The notes under the pieces are model-generated. The model saw only the letters and a list, made by a program, of their open reading frames with translations, made no database searches and was not told the origin of the DNA. The position numbers and the translations under genes are program-made. Below are positions 1-6,460 of a stretch of 7,628 nt of DNA, in pieces. The stretch is from Gammaproteobacteria bacterium (GTDB lineage Bacteria; Pseudomonadota; Gammaproteobacteria; Acidiferrobacterales; Acidiferrobacteraceae), in contig JAPTWT010000241.1 in the NCBI GenBank assembly GCA_028064935.1, positions 1-7,628 on the forward strand, in the 5' to 3' direction. Numbering within the stretch: position 1 is the first letter of the stretch; each line of letters starts with the position of its first letter.

Positions 1-1
1 G

Positions 2-1126
2 GCTCAGGATGTCACCAAGAAGCTCAAGGCTGCACTCAACAGCTATGGGCTCCAGGCTGTAATCTTGGGCACAAGGCTGACCCCGAACGGCTGCCTGGTC
101 AAGCTCGCCGGCTCTGATCGTCTGCGCGTGGAAGATATCGAGAACAAGAGGATGCAACTGCTGACCACGCATGCGATAAACCTGGTCACAGTTCAGCCCA
201 AGCCAGGCGAGATCGTGGTGACGGTGGCAGGCGCGAAGAGACAGGCTGTGTCTCTTTGGGAACTGTGGTCGCGCCGCGAGATCAACAGGAACGTCGCTGG
301 CATCAACACCTCGTTCCTGCTGGGGCTTCAGGAGATCAATGGGGCCTTGCTGTATCTGAACTTGGGATCCGAGTTCGGCGGGCTCTCTTCCCACGAACCG
401 CATTCGCTGGTCGCCGGGGCGACAGGAAGCGGCAAATCGGTGCTGATCCAAGCTTTGCTGCTTGACATCGCTGCAACCAACCCAAAAGAGCTGGCTCAGA
501 TCATCTTGATCGATCCGAAGATGGGGGTCGACTACGGCCCGTTGGCTGACTTGCCGCACATGCGAGAGGAGATCGTCACCACCAAGGAGAAGGCAGCCGA
601 GGTTCTCGAGGCGCTGGTCCAGGAAATGGAGGATCGCTATCGGGCTTTCGCCAAAGCAAGGGCGCGAGACTTGCCTACTTACAACTCAAAGGTGGCCGCT
701 GCGGAGCGGCTGCCGATGGTCTTCTTGGTACATGACGAGTTCGCCGACTGGATGCTTGACGACGCCTACAAGGCGGCGGTGGGCGCGGCGGTGCAGCGCT
801 TGGGCGTGAAGGCCCGCGCGGCAGGCATCCATCTGATCTTCGCGGCGCAGCGGCCCGACAAAGACGTAATGCCCATGCAGCTTCGCGAGAACCTGGGCAA
901 CCGTCTAATCTTGAAAGTTAGCAGCGAGGCGACATCCAAGATTGCCCTCGACCGATCTGGCGCCGAGCTGCTATTAGGCCGTGGCCACCTGGCTGCCAAG
1001 CTCAATGGGGAGCAGGGGCTCGTATACGCACAAGCTCCCTTCCTATCAGACGATGAAATCACTGCGGCAGTGACGGCGATCTCCCTTGACAACTCTCAAA
1101 GGTCAGCGAATGGCTCCACCATCTGA
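2..1126 (+). CDS. FtsK/SpoIIIE-family DNA translocase ATPase, 5'-truncated by the window edge
   Basis: The reading frame is open from the first bases, so the 374 visible codons are the C-terminal part of a longer protein; a TTG at 65 is in frame but unlikely to be the start. The visible part begins with an FtsK-like alpha/beta region. The RecA-like motor follows, with Walker A GATGSGKS at 416-439, a LIDPKMGVDYGPL strand-loop typical of FtsK, and Walker B as VHDEFADWM near 728-754. FAAQRPDKDVMPMQL and the GAELLLGRGHL stretch complete the family signature. All ATPase residues look intact. FtsK motors are hexameric ATP-driven double-stranded DNA pumps. The protein ends about 15 residues after the motor, so the winged-helix gamma domain that reads KOPS in cell-division FtsK is absent. 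That argues for an accessory or defence motor. Its last 17 bp overlap the next gene. The family call is very secure; the specific role is inferred. Confidence 0.93.
   Translation, partial: AQDVTKKLKAALNSYGLQAVILGTRLTPNGCLVKLAGSDRLRVEDIENKRMQLLTTHAINLVTVQPKPGEIVVTVAGAKRQAVSLWELWSRREINRNVAGINTSFLLGLQEINGALLYLNLGSEFGGLSSHEPHSLVAGATGSGKSVLIQALLLDIAATNPKELAQIILIDPKMGVDYGPLADLPHMREEIVTTKEKAAEVLEALVQEMEDRYRAFAKARARDLPTYNSKVAAAERLPMVFLVHDEFADWMLDDAYKAAVGAAVQRLGVKARAAGIHLIFAAQRPDKDVMPMQLRENLGNRLILKVSSEATSKIALDRSGAELLLGRGHLAAKLNGEQGLVYAQAPFLSDDEITAAVTAISLDNSQRSANGSTI
1098..1102 (+). promoter_or_regulatory. Ribosome binding site for the helicase-like gene
   Basis: AAAGG lies 7 bases before the ATG at 1110, inside the end of the upstream translocase gene. 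It favours the ATG over the in-frame TTG at 1086, which has no comparable site. Its position inside the upstream coding region suggests translational coupling. Confidence 0.5.
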
Positions 1127-2759
1127 CTTCCAAGAAGCACCATCGACCTCGGGATCAGCTAGAGGGGGTGCGATAACACGATTCGCTGAGCACCTTGCTA
1201 GAAGCGAGACGTGCGCGCTCACCAGCTTTTTAGGACCTTCGACAGTTGAGTTACTCGACAAGCTGGGCTCCGATGCGACTAGCCCGGCGGGGTTGGCCTA
1301 CTTTATAGAGAGCGTGTATGGAAAACGTGGCGCCTTGCGAACGAAGGGTATTCGGGATCTCTTGTTGTCCAAACTGGAAAAATCAGAGGCCATCGAATTG
1401 TGCCAGCTGCTTCTGCTGCCAGTAATTTCTCCCCTCCAAACGCTTCGTGGCACCGATTTCGATGCAGTGCCAGGCAATTTGGAGCTCCTAGAGAGATGGT
1501 ATGGCGTATCGAATGACGGTTTTGAGCCGTCTCAAGCATCGGAGGGATCCCATAAAGCCGTTGCCTCCCACAAGCTCCATGCTCATCAACTGAACGCATA
1601 TCGCGAACTGCGACGAGCGATCGCTCACCCGCCCCGCTCAGTTTTGGTCCACATGCCCTTCGGTGCCGGTAAGCTTCGGCTCGTCGCCACGGCGGTGATC
1701 GACCTCTACCGCTCTGAAGCCGACGATAGGTCGATCGTCTGGCTAGCCCCAGGCACAGCTATGTGTGAGGAGGCGTTCTTTGAGTTGCAGGAGGTGTGGC
1801 GGCAACTAGGTTCGCGCGACATAACCGTCCTCCAGCTCTACGGCGACCATCCCACGCGTGACTTGGATCAGCTTGGCGGGGCGATAGCAGTCGTGGACAT
1901 TCTTCGACTCAGCCAGGAGGACCAAGCGCTCGAAAAGCTCGGATCCGTCACGTCGGTGGCCGTTCTAGCAGATGCGGAGAATGTCATTCATCCTGTTGGG
2001 GCAGCGATCGTCCGAAAGATGTCCGCTGGCGGAGCATTCAGTGTGGTAGGGATGCTGGCCTCATCTGGCGCCATCATTCCTTCAGGGCCTGCTCGGGATG
2101 CCTTGAGCGGTGCGTTTTCGGGTGGCTTCATAACGGTTGCGGGGGATGAAGAATTGCAGTCGCTTCGCGAGGCGGGGGACTTCGCGGACATTAACGCCAA
2201 GGTTGAGCATCTCACAATGCCCTCGCACGTAGGCATTTCCACAAGCGTTCCGCTCCGAGTCAACGACGATTTGCTCGACTTCGATGACATCTACGTGAAC
2301 CAGCTCGGTAACAACGTTTCACGCAACGAGCGTCTCTTGGAGATTTTGAAGAGTGAGTCCGCTGGTTGGGGGCGGGTCATCTTCTACGCGACAACGGCTG
2401 AGAACGCGAGGCTGTTCGCCGGTCTTCTGCCGGTCAAGGGTGTACTGGCCAGATCCGTTACTGGGGAGGAGTCCCCAGAAGCACGGGCCCTTGCTCTTCA
2501 GAAATTCGTCGCTAGAGAAGAGGAAAAGGTCTTGTGCGTCCACGGATTTCTGCTCTCCGGGAGCTCCGTTCCCGACATTTCCGTATGCGTGATGGCGTCG
2601 CCCTGCAAGTCTCGAGCAACGTTCCTATCCACGATCGGGCGGCTTGTCCAGGCTCGAGCGGCCCATCTTCCAACCCTCAGACTCATAGTGGCAGCCGACT
2701 CACAAGCCGATACCGGCTGGGTGGAGTCACTGAGCACTTGGTCGACGCTGAACCCCTAG
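1110..2759 (+). CDS. Superfamily 2 helicase-like protein with degenerate ATPase motifs
   Basis: This 549-residue protein starts at ATG 1110, overlapping the translocase gene by 17 bp. The N-terminal 150 residues match nothing I recognise. A helicase-like core follows in the usual order: a Q-like HAHQLNAYRELR (158-168), motif I MPFGAGKLR (182-190), motif Ia WLAPG (211-215), motif II in AVLADAENVI (284-293), motif III VVGMLASSG (312-320), motif IV VIFYATTAENARL (423-435), motif V around 474-488 and motif VI LSTIGRLVQ (506-514). Several key positions are altered. Walker A keeps Lys188 but has Leu where Thr/Ser is expected. Motif II reads DAEN instead of DEAH/DExx. Motif VI keeps one arginine, but the second is glutamine. 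It may be a weak ATPase or a DNA-binding scaffold. A relationship to the Z1 helicase-like proteins of MutL/Z1 defence loci is possible but unproven. The fold call is fairly secure; activity is doubtful. Confidence 0.72.
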   Translation: MAPPSDFQEAPSTSGSARGGAITRFAEHLARSETCALTSFLGPSTVELLDKLGSDATSPAGLAYFIESVYGKRGALRTKGIRDLLLSKLEKSEAIELCQLLLLPVISPLQTLRGTDFDAVPGNLELLERWYGVSNDGFEPSQASEGSHKAVASHKLHAHQLNAYRELRRAIAHPPRSVLVHMPFGAGKLRLVATAVIDLYRSEADDRSIVWLAPGTAMCEEAFFELQEVWRQLGSRDITVLQLYGDHPTRDLDQLGGAIAVVDILRLSQEDQALEKLGSVTSVAVLADAENVIHPVGAAIVRKMSAGGAFSVVGMLASSGAIIPSGPARDALSGAFSGGFITVAGDEELQSLREAGDFADINAKVEHLTMPSHVGISTSVPLRVNDDLLDFDDIYVNQLGNNVSRNERLLEILKSESAGWGRVIFYATTAENARLFAGLLPVKGVLARSVTGEESPEARALALQKFVAREEEKVLCVHGFLLSGSSVPDISVCVMASPCKSRATFLSTIGRLVQARAAHLPTLRLIVAADSQADTGWVESLSTWSTLNP

Positions 2760-2762
2760 GAG
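2758..2762 (+). promoter_or_regulatory. Strong ribosome binding site setting the GHKL ATPase start
   Basis: AGGAG overlaps the TAG stop of the helicase-like gene and sits 5 bases before ATG 2768. It identifies this ATG as the start, although the same frame stays open back to 2534. Overlap with the upstream stop suggests termination-reinitiation coupling. Confidence 0.75.
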
Positions 2763-2767
2763 TCCAT

Positions 2768-4531
2768 ATGTCCTTTCCCATCATCCCTCAGAATTTGTCC
2801 ATCTCTGCGATGCGAAGCTCGGGCTATCGCGACACAGCCCACGCCTTGGCAGAGCTCATCGACAACGCCATCCAGGCAGGTGACGAGACTGAAACCCGCA
2901 CCGAAGTCGAGGTCATCTGCATCGACGAGGTTTCGACCGAGGGACGACGTCATACCTCCCGAATCGCGGTCTACGACAATGCTATTGGTATGAGCCCTGG
3001 CCTGCTCAGAAAGTCCCTTCAGTTCGGCAATGGCTCGCGTCTTGACAAGGCTCAGCAAAAGGGGATCGGTAAGTTCGGTATGGGTTTGCCGAACTCTTCG
3101 ATCTCTCAATGCAAGAGGGTGGACGTCTGGACATGGCAAGATGGGGCGGTTCATCACGCGTACTTGGATGTGCAGGACATCCAAGAGGGCAAGATGATTG
3201 AAGTTCCAGAGTCGCAACCCTCTGAGATCCCCTCAGAGTGGCGATCATTGATCGCTGGCAATCTCGAAGAGCACGGTACCCTGGTCGTCTGGAGCAAGCT
3301 GGACCGCATCACCTGGAAGCAAAGTACGACGCTGCTGCGACACACCGAATTCATCAGCGGGCGAGTGTACCGACACTTCATCAACGACAAGTCTGTTCGA
3401 ATTCGTCTTGCCGCCTATGAGAGCAAGACCAAAGCGACCGTCTATGAAAGCTTCGTCCGGCCAAACGATCCGCTCTACCTGATGTCCGGAACGAATGCCC
3501 CTGCACCCTTTAATCAGGTGCCGGCCTTCGTGCCCTTTGGACAACCGCTGGTACTCAAGGTGGCTCTCGACGGGGTGGAACATCCCGTGACCATCATGGC
3601 TTCAATCTGCAAGCCGGAGGCACGGCGTGAAGGAGGAGGTAAAGCTATTGGTCAGCACGCGCAAAGAAATCAGGGCATCTCCGTCGTGAGATCTAGGCGG
3701 GAGCTGGAGCTCAACCACAGCTTCACGAACTCCTACGACACGCGCGAGAGATGGTGGGGGATTGAAGTGCAGTTCGAGCCAGGCTTGGATGACGTCTTTG
3801 GGGTCAGCAACAACAAGCAGTCTGCGACTGGATTTACACACTTGAGTGTTGAGGAAGACGCATTTGAAGAGGGTCTCAGCGCGAAGGAGTATCAGGAGAG
3901 GCTCGAGCAGGATCGCGACCCGCGGCTTGCCATGTACCGCATCAGCCGCGAGATCGAGAAGCTATTGAACTCCATGCGCGCGCAAGTGGCCAAGATGCGA
4001 GAAGGTGAGCGCATCGACTCCACGAAGGAGCGAGCCGAGAACAAAGCCGAGAAAGCGGCGACGGACTCGGTGACGAGACGCAGAGAACGGGTTGGAGATA
4101 CCGGCCGAAGCGACAAAGAGGAGCATGCACCCGCAAGCGAACGCGCATCGGCGCTGACCGCCGACATTGTCCAGGACGGCATGGAGGAGGCGAAAGCTCA
4201 AGCACTCGCCGTGGACTATGTCAGCAAGAAGATCAAATTCCGCTTCAGGCACGCCGACATGCCGGGTTTCAACATCTTCGACGTCTCCACTGCAGGGGGC
4301 GTCATCTTGGTCACCCTGAATACGCGTCATCCAGTGCACGCGCGCATCTTCGAGGTCCTTCGGGGGGAGGAAGGGCTGGAAGCTCAGTACGCTAGGCAGG
4401 TCCTGTCGCTTGTTGCCGCCTGGGCTCGGATGGAAGATGAAGCGGCAAGCGGGCAGCTACGAAGGGCAATGGAGGAAAACCGTTCTGAGTGGGGTCGAAT
4501 GGCCATGGATTTCTTCGAGATCGAGAATTAG
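2768..4531 (+). CDS. GHKL (Hsp90/MutL/MORC-like) ATPase
   Basis: This 587-residue protein begins at ATG 2768, chosen for the AGGAG just upstream and because the conserved domain starts at once. The N-terminal Bergerat ATP-binding fold is complete: N-box ELIDNAI with Glu29, Asp32 and Asn33; G1 box YDNAIGM (69-75); lid and G2 box KGIGKFGMGL (98-107). A second region resembles the transducer (S5-like) domain, with QGISVVRSRRELEL (302-315) and the LDDVFGVSNNKQ stretch (340-351). GHKL proteins close as clamps on ATP binding and act in DNA repair, topology control, silencing and phage defence. Residues 370-480 are highly charged, probably coiled coil plus a flexible linker. A C-terminal region of about 100 residues (485-587) is unrecognised. 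It lacks an obvious MutL endonuclease motif and the Hsp90 C-terminal dimer domain. It most resembles stand-alone bacterial MORC-like ATPases of defence loci. The fold is secure; the role is inferred. Confidence 0.9.
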   Translation: MSFPIIPQNLSISAMRSSGYRDTAHALAELIDNAIQAGDETETRTEVEVICIDEVSTEGRRHTSRIAVYDNAIGMSPGLLRKSLQFGNGSRLDKAQQKGIGKFGMGLPNSSISQCKRVDVWTWQDGAVHHAYLDVQDIQEGKMIEVPESQPSEIPSEWRSLIAGNLEEHGTLVVWSKLDRITWKQSTTLLRHTEFISGRVYRHFINDKSVRIRLAAYESKTKATVYESFVRPNDPLYLMSGTNAPAPFNQVPAFVPFGQPLVLKVALDGVEHPVTIMASICKPEARREGGGKAIGQHAQRNQGISVVRSRRELELNHSFTNSYDTRERWWGIEVQFEPGLDDVFGVSNNKQSATGFTHLSVEEDAFEEGLSAKEYQERLEQDRDPRLAMYRISREIEKLLNSMRAQVAKMREGERIDSTKERAENKAEKAATDSVTRRRERVGDTGRSDKEEHAPASERASALTADIVQDGMEEAKAQALAVDYVSKKIKFRFRHADMPGFNIFDVSTAGGVILVTLNTRHPVHARIFEVLRGEEGLEAQYARQVLSLVAAWARMEDEAASGQLRRAMEENRSEWGRMAMDFFEIEN

Positions 4532-4533
4532 CC

Positions 4534-5616
4534 ATGGGCGGGCGCGAAGCGATCCGCGGGTTTGCGGTACAGACCCTCATCTGTCTGCTCGACTCATTCT
4601 GTGCGGACGTACAGTGGGCCGCTGTCACGCTTGAGCCTGACTCCGACAACGATAAGGTGGATATCTACTGGGAGTACGACGATGGTACGACCTGCGCTCA
4701 GCAAGTCAAATCGTCCAAGAACCAGATCGGCAAAGGCCATGTGGACGGTTGGTGCAAAGAGCTCAAGGACTCCCGCGCTGCATACAAGTATCAGCTGATA
4801 TTGGCTGGGCCGATCGCTGCTGCCGTTTTGGATGATGCCCCATTCCATGGTGTAGAGGTGCCTACCCCCACGTCGATGGACACACTGGCGCTGCTCGAGC
4901 AGGCCATCACGAAGGTGGATCGCTACCTGACTGCGAAATCCATCGATCCGCTTCCACTGCCTCTGCGCGAGTCGTTGATCTACGAGCTCGTCGCTCGCAT
5001 GCTGCAAGCGGCGATATCCGGAAAACGTATGCCGCGTCAGGAATTCGACGGTTGGTTGCTTAGTGGGATCACGGCCTCCTATCCGCATGCCGTCAGTCAG
5101 CGCCTGACCTCGAACTGCGCTGTCCTGTGGAGTGTGGTGGAGATCGCGGGGCCGTTGCAGATCGTGGATCGGGACTTCGAGTTGACACTCCCGCTGACTG
5201 TCGTCAACGGTGGGGCCTCCACAGCCGTCGTGGAGATGTTTCTGCTGCGTGTGTGGTCGACTAAGCGGGAGATGCGCTACCGCCCCGAAAGCGTCGTACC
5301 CGAGAGGCCAGGGGAGGGATACTCCGAGCGACGACGGCTGGGGCAACCATTCGGAGATTTCGCGATTGCCCCCCAGTCTGCGATCCAACAGTCCGTTCTG
5401 TTCGTTCCAGTTCAGCGGCCGGGATACGAGTCGGGGGAGTGGCCTGAAGGCGATTACCAGATCGAACTGTTCGTCAAGTACGCGGCCCAGGTAGCCCTGT
5501 GTTCCGTCAAGAAGGCAACTATCACCATCGGGAAGGACGAGTTTTCCGTCCTGACGTCAAGTCAGACGCGGTTCATCTCCGTCTCCAACTTGGATAAGTA
5601 TCTGAGCCTGCTCTAA
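4534..5616 (+). CDS. Probable PD-(D/E)XK nuclease (DUF4297-like) with beta-rich C-terminal domain
   Basis: This 360-residue protein starts at ATG 4534, 2 bp after the GHKL gene stops; its own Shine-Dalgarno site is weak, so coupled translation is likely. The N-terminal 95 residues fit the restriction-endonuclease-like fold of DUF4297-type defence nucleases: a helix with REAIRGFAVQ (4-13), Glu34 in VTLEP, Asp43 in DKVDIYWE, and a strand ending in QQVKSS with Gln57 and Lys59. Asp43 plus the QxK motif would be the metal-binding site. Residues 105-200 look helical. From about 205 to 335 the chain alternates hydrophobic strands, including LTLPLTVVNGG, suggesting an immunoglobulin-like beta sandwich that could bind a partner or DNA end. 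It closes the operon, which fits an effector that cuts DNA when the upstream ATPases signal. The nuclease assignment rests on motif spacing, not on close homology I can recall. Confidence 0.68.
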   Translation: MGGREAIRGFAVQTLICLLDSFCADVQWAAVTLEPDSDNDKVDIYWEYDDGTTCAQQVKSSKNQIGKGHVDGWCKELKDSRAAYKYQLILAGPIAAAVLDDAPFHGVEVPTPTSMDTLALLEQAITKVDRYLTAKSIDPLPLPLRESLIYELVARMLQAAISGKRMPRQEFDGWLLSGITASYPHAVSQRLTSNCAVLWSVVEIAGPLQIVDRDFELTLPLTVVNGGASTAVVEMFLLRVWSTKREMRYRPESVVPERPGEGYSERRRLGQPFGDFAIAPQSAIQQSVLFVPVQRPGYESGEWPEGDYQIELFVKYAAQVALCSVKKATITIGKDEFSVLTSSQTRFISVSNLDKYLSLL

Positions 5617-5617
5617 G

Positions 5618-6460
5618 CTACTTATGGCAGACCACGCAAGCTCCACCGCCCTCGTCTTCGCCATAGACATCATCAATGTCTTCCGGGCACTCTTTGACCG
5701 GGCGGAGAGGGTTGATCGGGATGCTCCGGCGAAGGCGCGCGCGACGGATCTCGTATTCAGCCTTGATCTCGGCGATGCGCTCGGGCTTCTCCATGTCCCA
5801 CAGGGACTCGCCTTTCGACCAGGTGAAGGGCGATCCATGATCCAAGGCATCCTTCTCCAGCTCCTTGGCCTCATCGTAAGCTTCGGGGTGGTGCTCTTTA
5901 AGTCTCACCCATTCGATCTTCTGCTGGAAAAAGCAGAAGGTGCAGCCGCTGCGCGAGCGCCACTCATAATACTTTGGATAGCCGACACCAGACGATTCCA
6001 GAATGTCAACCACGCCTGGCTTATCCACACCGGCTTCGCGGAAGGGGAGCCTGACTATTAGGTTGGGAGCCTTCGAGGAATAGCCTTCGCGGTAGTCTTC
6101 ATCGGCTCGGATCGCAACATAGGAGAAGACCCTGTCTCCTGCCGCCAGCCAAGGTTTGATCCATTCTTCAAATGGCCTCAACTTCAACATGCGAGTACAC
6201 CAGCGAGTCTGTGGGCTGGGCAGGAAATGGTTGTATTCGCGAAGCCAAAAGCGAAAGTCTCGGCGTGGGTTGAGCCGCATTATGGGTTTGCCAAGGTAGC
6301 CTTCAAGGCGTCCCAAGAACTCGTAGACCTCGGGGAGCTCCTCGCCGGTGTCGGTGAAGAAGTAGTCGATATCCAGATCGGGATGCTTGTCGCGCATCCA
6401 CACGGCCAAAGCCGCGCTGTCCTTACCGCCGGAGATGCCTAAGACGTGCCGTTCAACCAT
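5618..6460 (-). CDS. PAPS reductase-family protein, DndC/BrxP-like (N-type ATP pyrophosphatase)
   Basis: This 280-residue protein starts at ATG 6460. The PP-loop is intact: GISGGKDSAAL (8-18), followed by FFTDTGEELPEVY (34-46), the acidic turn typical of PAPS reductases and DndC. These enzymes bind ATP and adenylate a substrate; in DndC and its relatives this activates DNA for sulfur insertion. Cysteines lie at 88 (RWCTRMLK), 173 and 176 (GCTFCFF), 258, 275 and 278 (CVVCHK at the very C-terminus), enough to hold an Fe-S cluster or metal site. It lacks the ECGLH-type catalytic motif of assimilatory sulfate reductases, so cysteine biosynthesis is unlikely. It is co-transcribed behind a large protein whose stop codon it overlaps by 8 bp, an arrangement reminiscent of type 4 BREX (BrxP with BrxC) or Dnd-like loci. 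Its stop lies 1 bp from that of the convergent nuclease gene. Family secure; substrate unknown. Confidence 0.88.
   Translation of the reverse strand: MVERHVLGISGGKDSAALAVWMRDKHPDLDIDYFFTDTGEELPEVYEFLGRLEGYLGKPIMRLNPRRDFRFWLREYNHFLPSPQTRWCTRMLKLRPFEEWIKPWLAAGDRVFSYVAIRADEDYREGYSSKAPNLIVRLPFREAGVDKPGVVDILESSGVGYPKYYEWRSRSGCTFCFFQQKIEWVRLKEHHPEAYDEAKELEKDALDHGSPFTWSKGESLWDMEKPERIAEIKAEYEIRRARLRRSIPINPLRPVKECPEDIDDVYGEDEGGGACVVCHK

Noticed and set aside
65..67. TTG at 65 as the real start of the translocase
   Set aside because: The frame is open upstream with protein-like sequence and the FtsK alpha/beta region appears to begin before it.
1086..1109. TTG start for the helicase-like gene
   Set aside because: It would overlap the translocase by 41 bp and lacks a ribosome site, while ATG 1110 has AAAGG at good spacing.
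2534..2767. In-frame N-terminal extension of the GHKL gene back to 2534
   Set aside because: It lies wholly inside the helicase-like gene in another frame, its residues look like out-of-frame translation, and a strong AGGAG site marks ATG 2768.
4489..4533. Alternative GTG start of the nuclease gene at 4489, with GGAGG at 4471-4475
   Set aside because: The 13-base spacing is too long, the start would overlap the GHKL gene, and the conserved-looking REAIRGF helix begins right after ATG 4534. The GGAGG is explained by Glu codons of the upstream gene.
4594..5388. 264-codon open frame on the minus strand opposite the nuclease gene
   Set aside because: It is antisense to a gene with recognisable motifs, has no domain signal and no good RBS, and long shadow frames are common in GC-rich DNA.
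5624..6061. 145-codon plus-strand open frame opposite the PAPS-reductase gene
   Set aside because: It is antisense to a clearly conserved gene. The hydrophobic stretches come from the reverse reading of that gene, and there is no independent motif.
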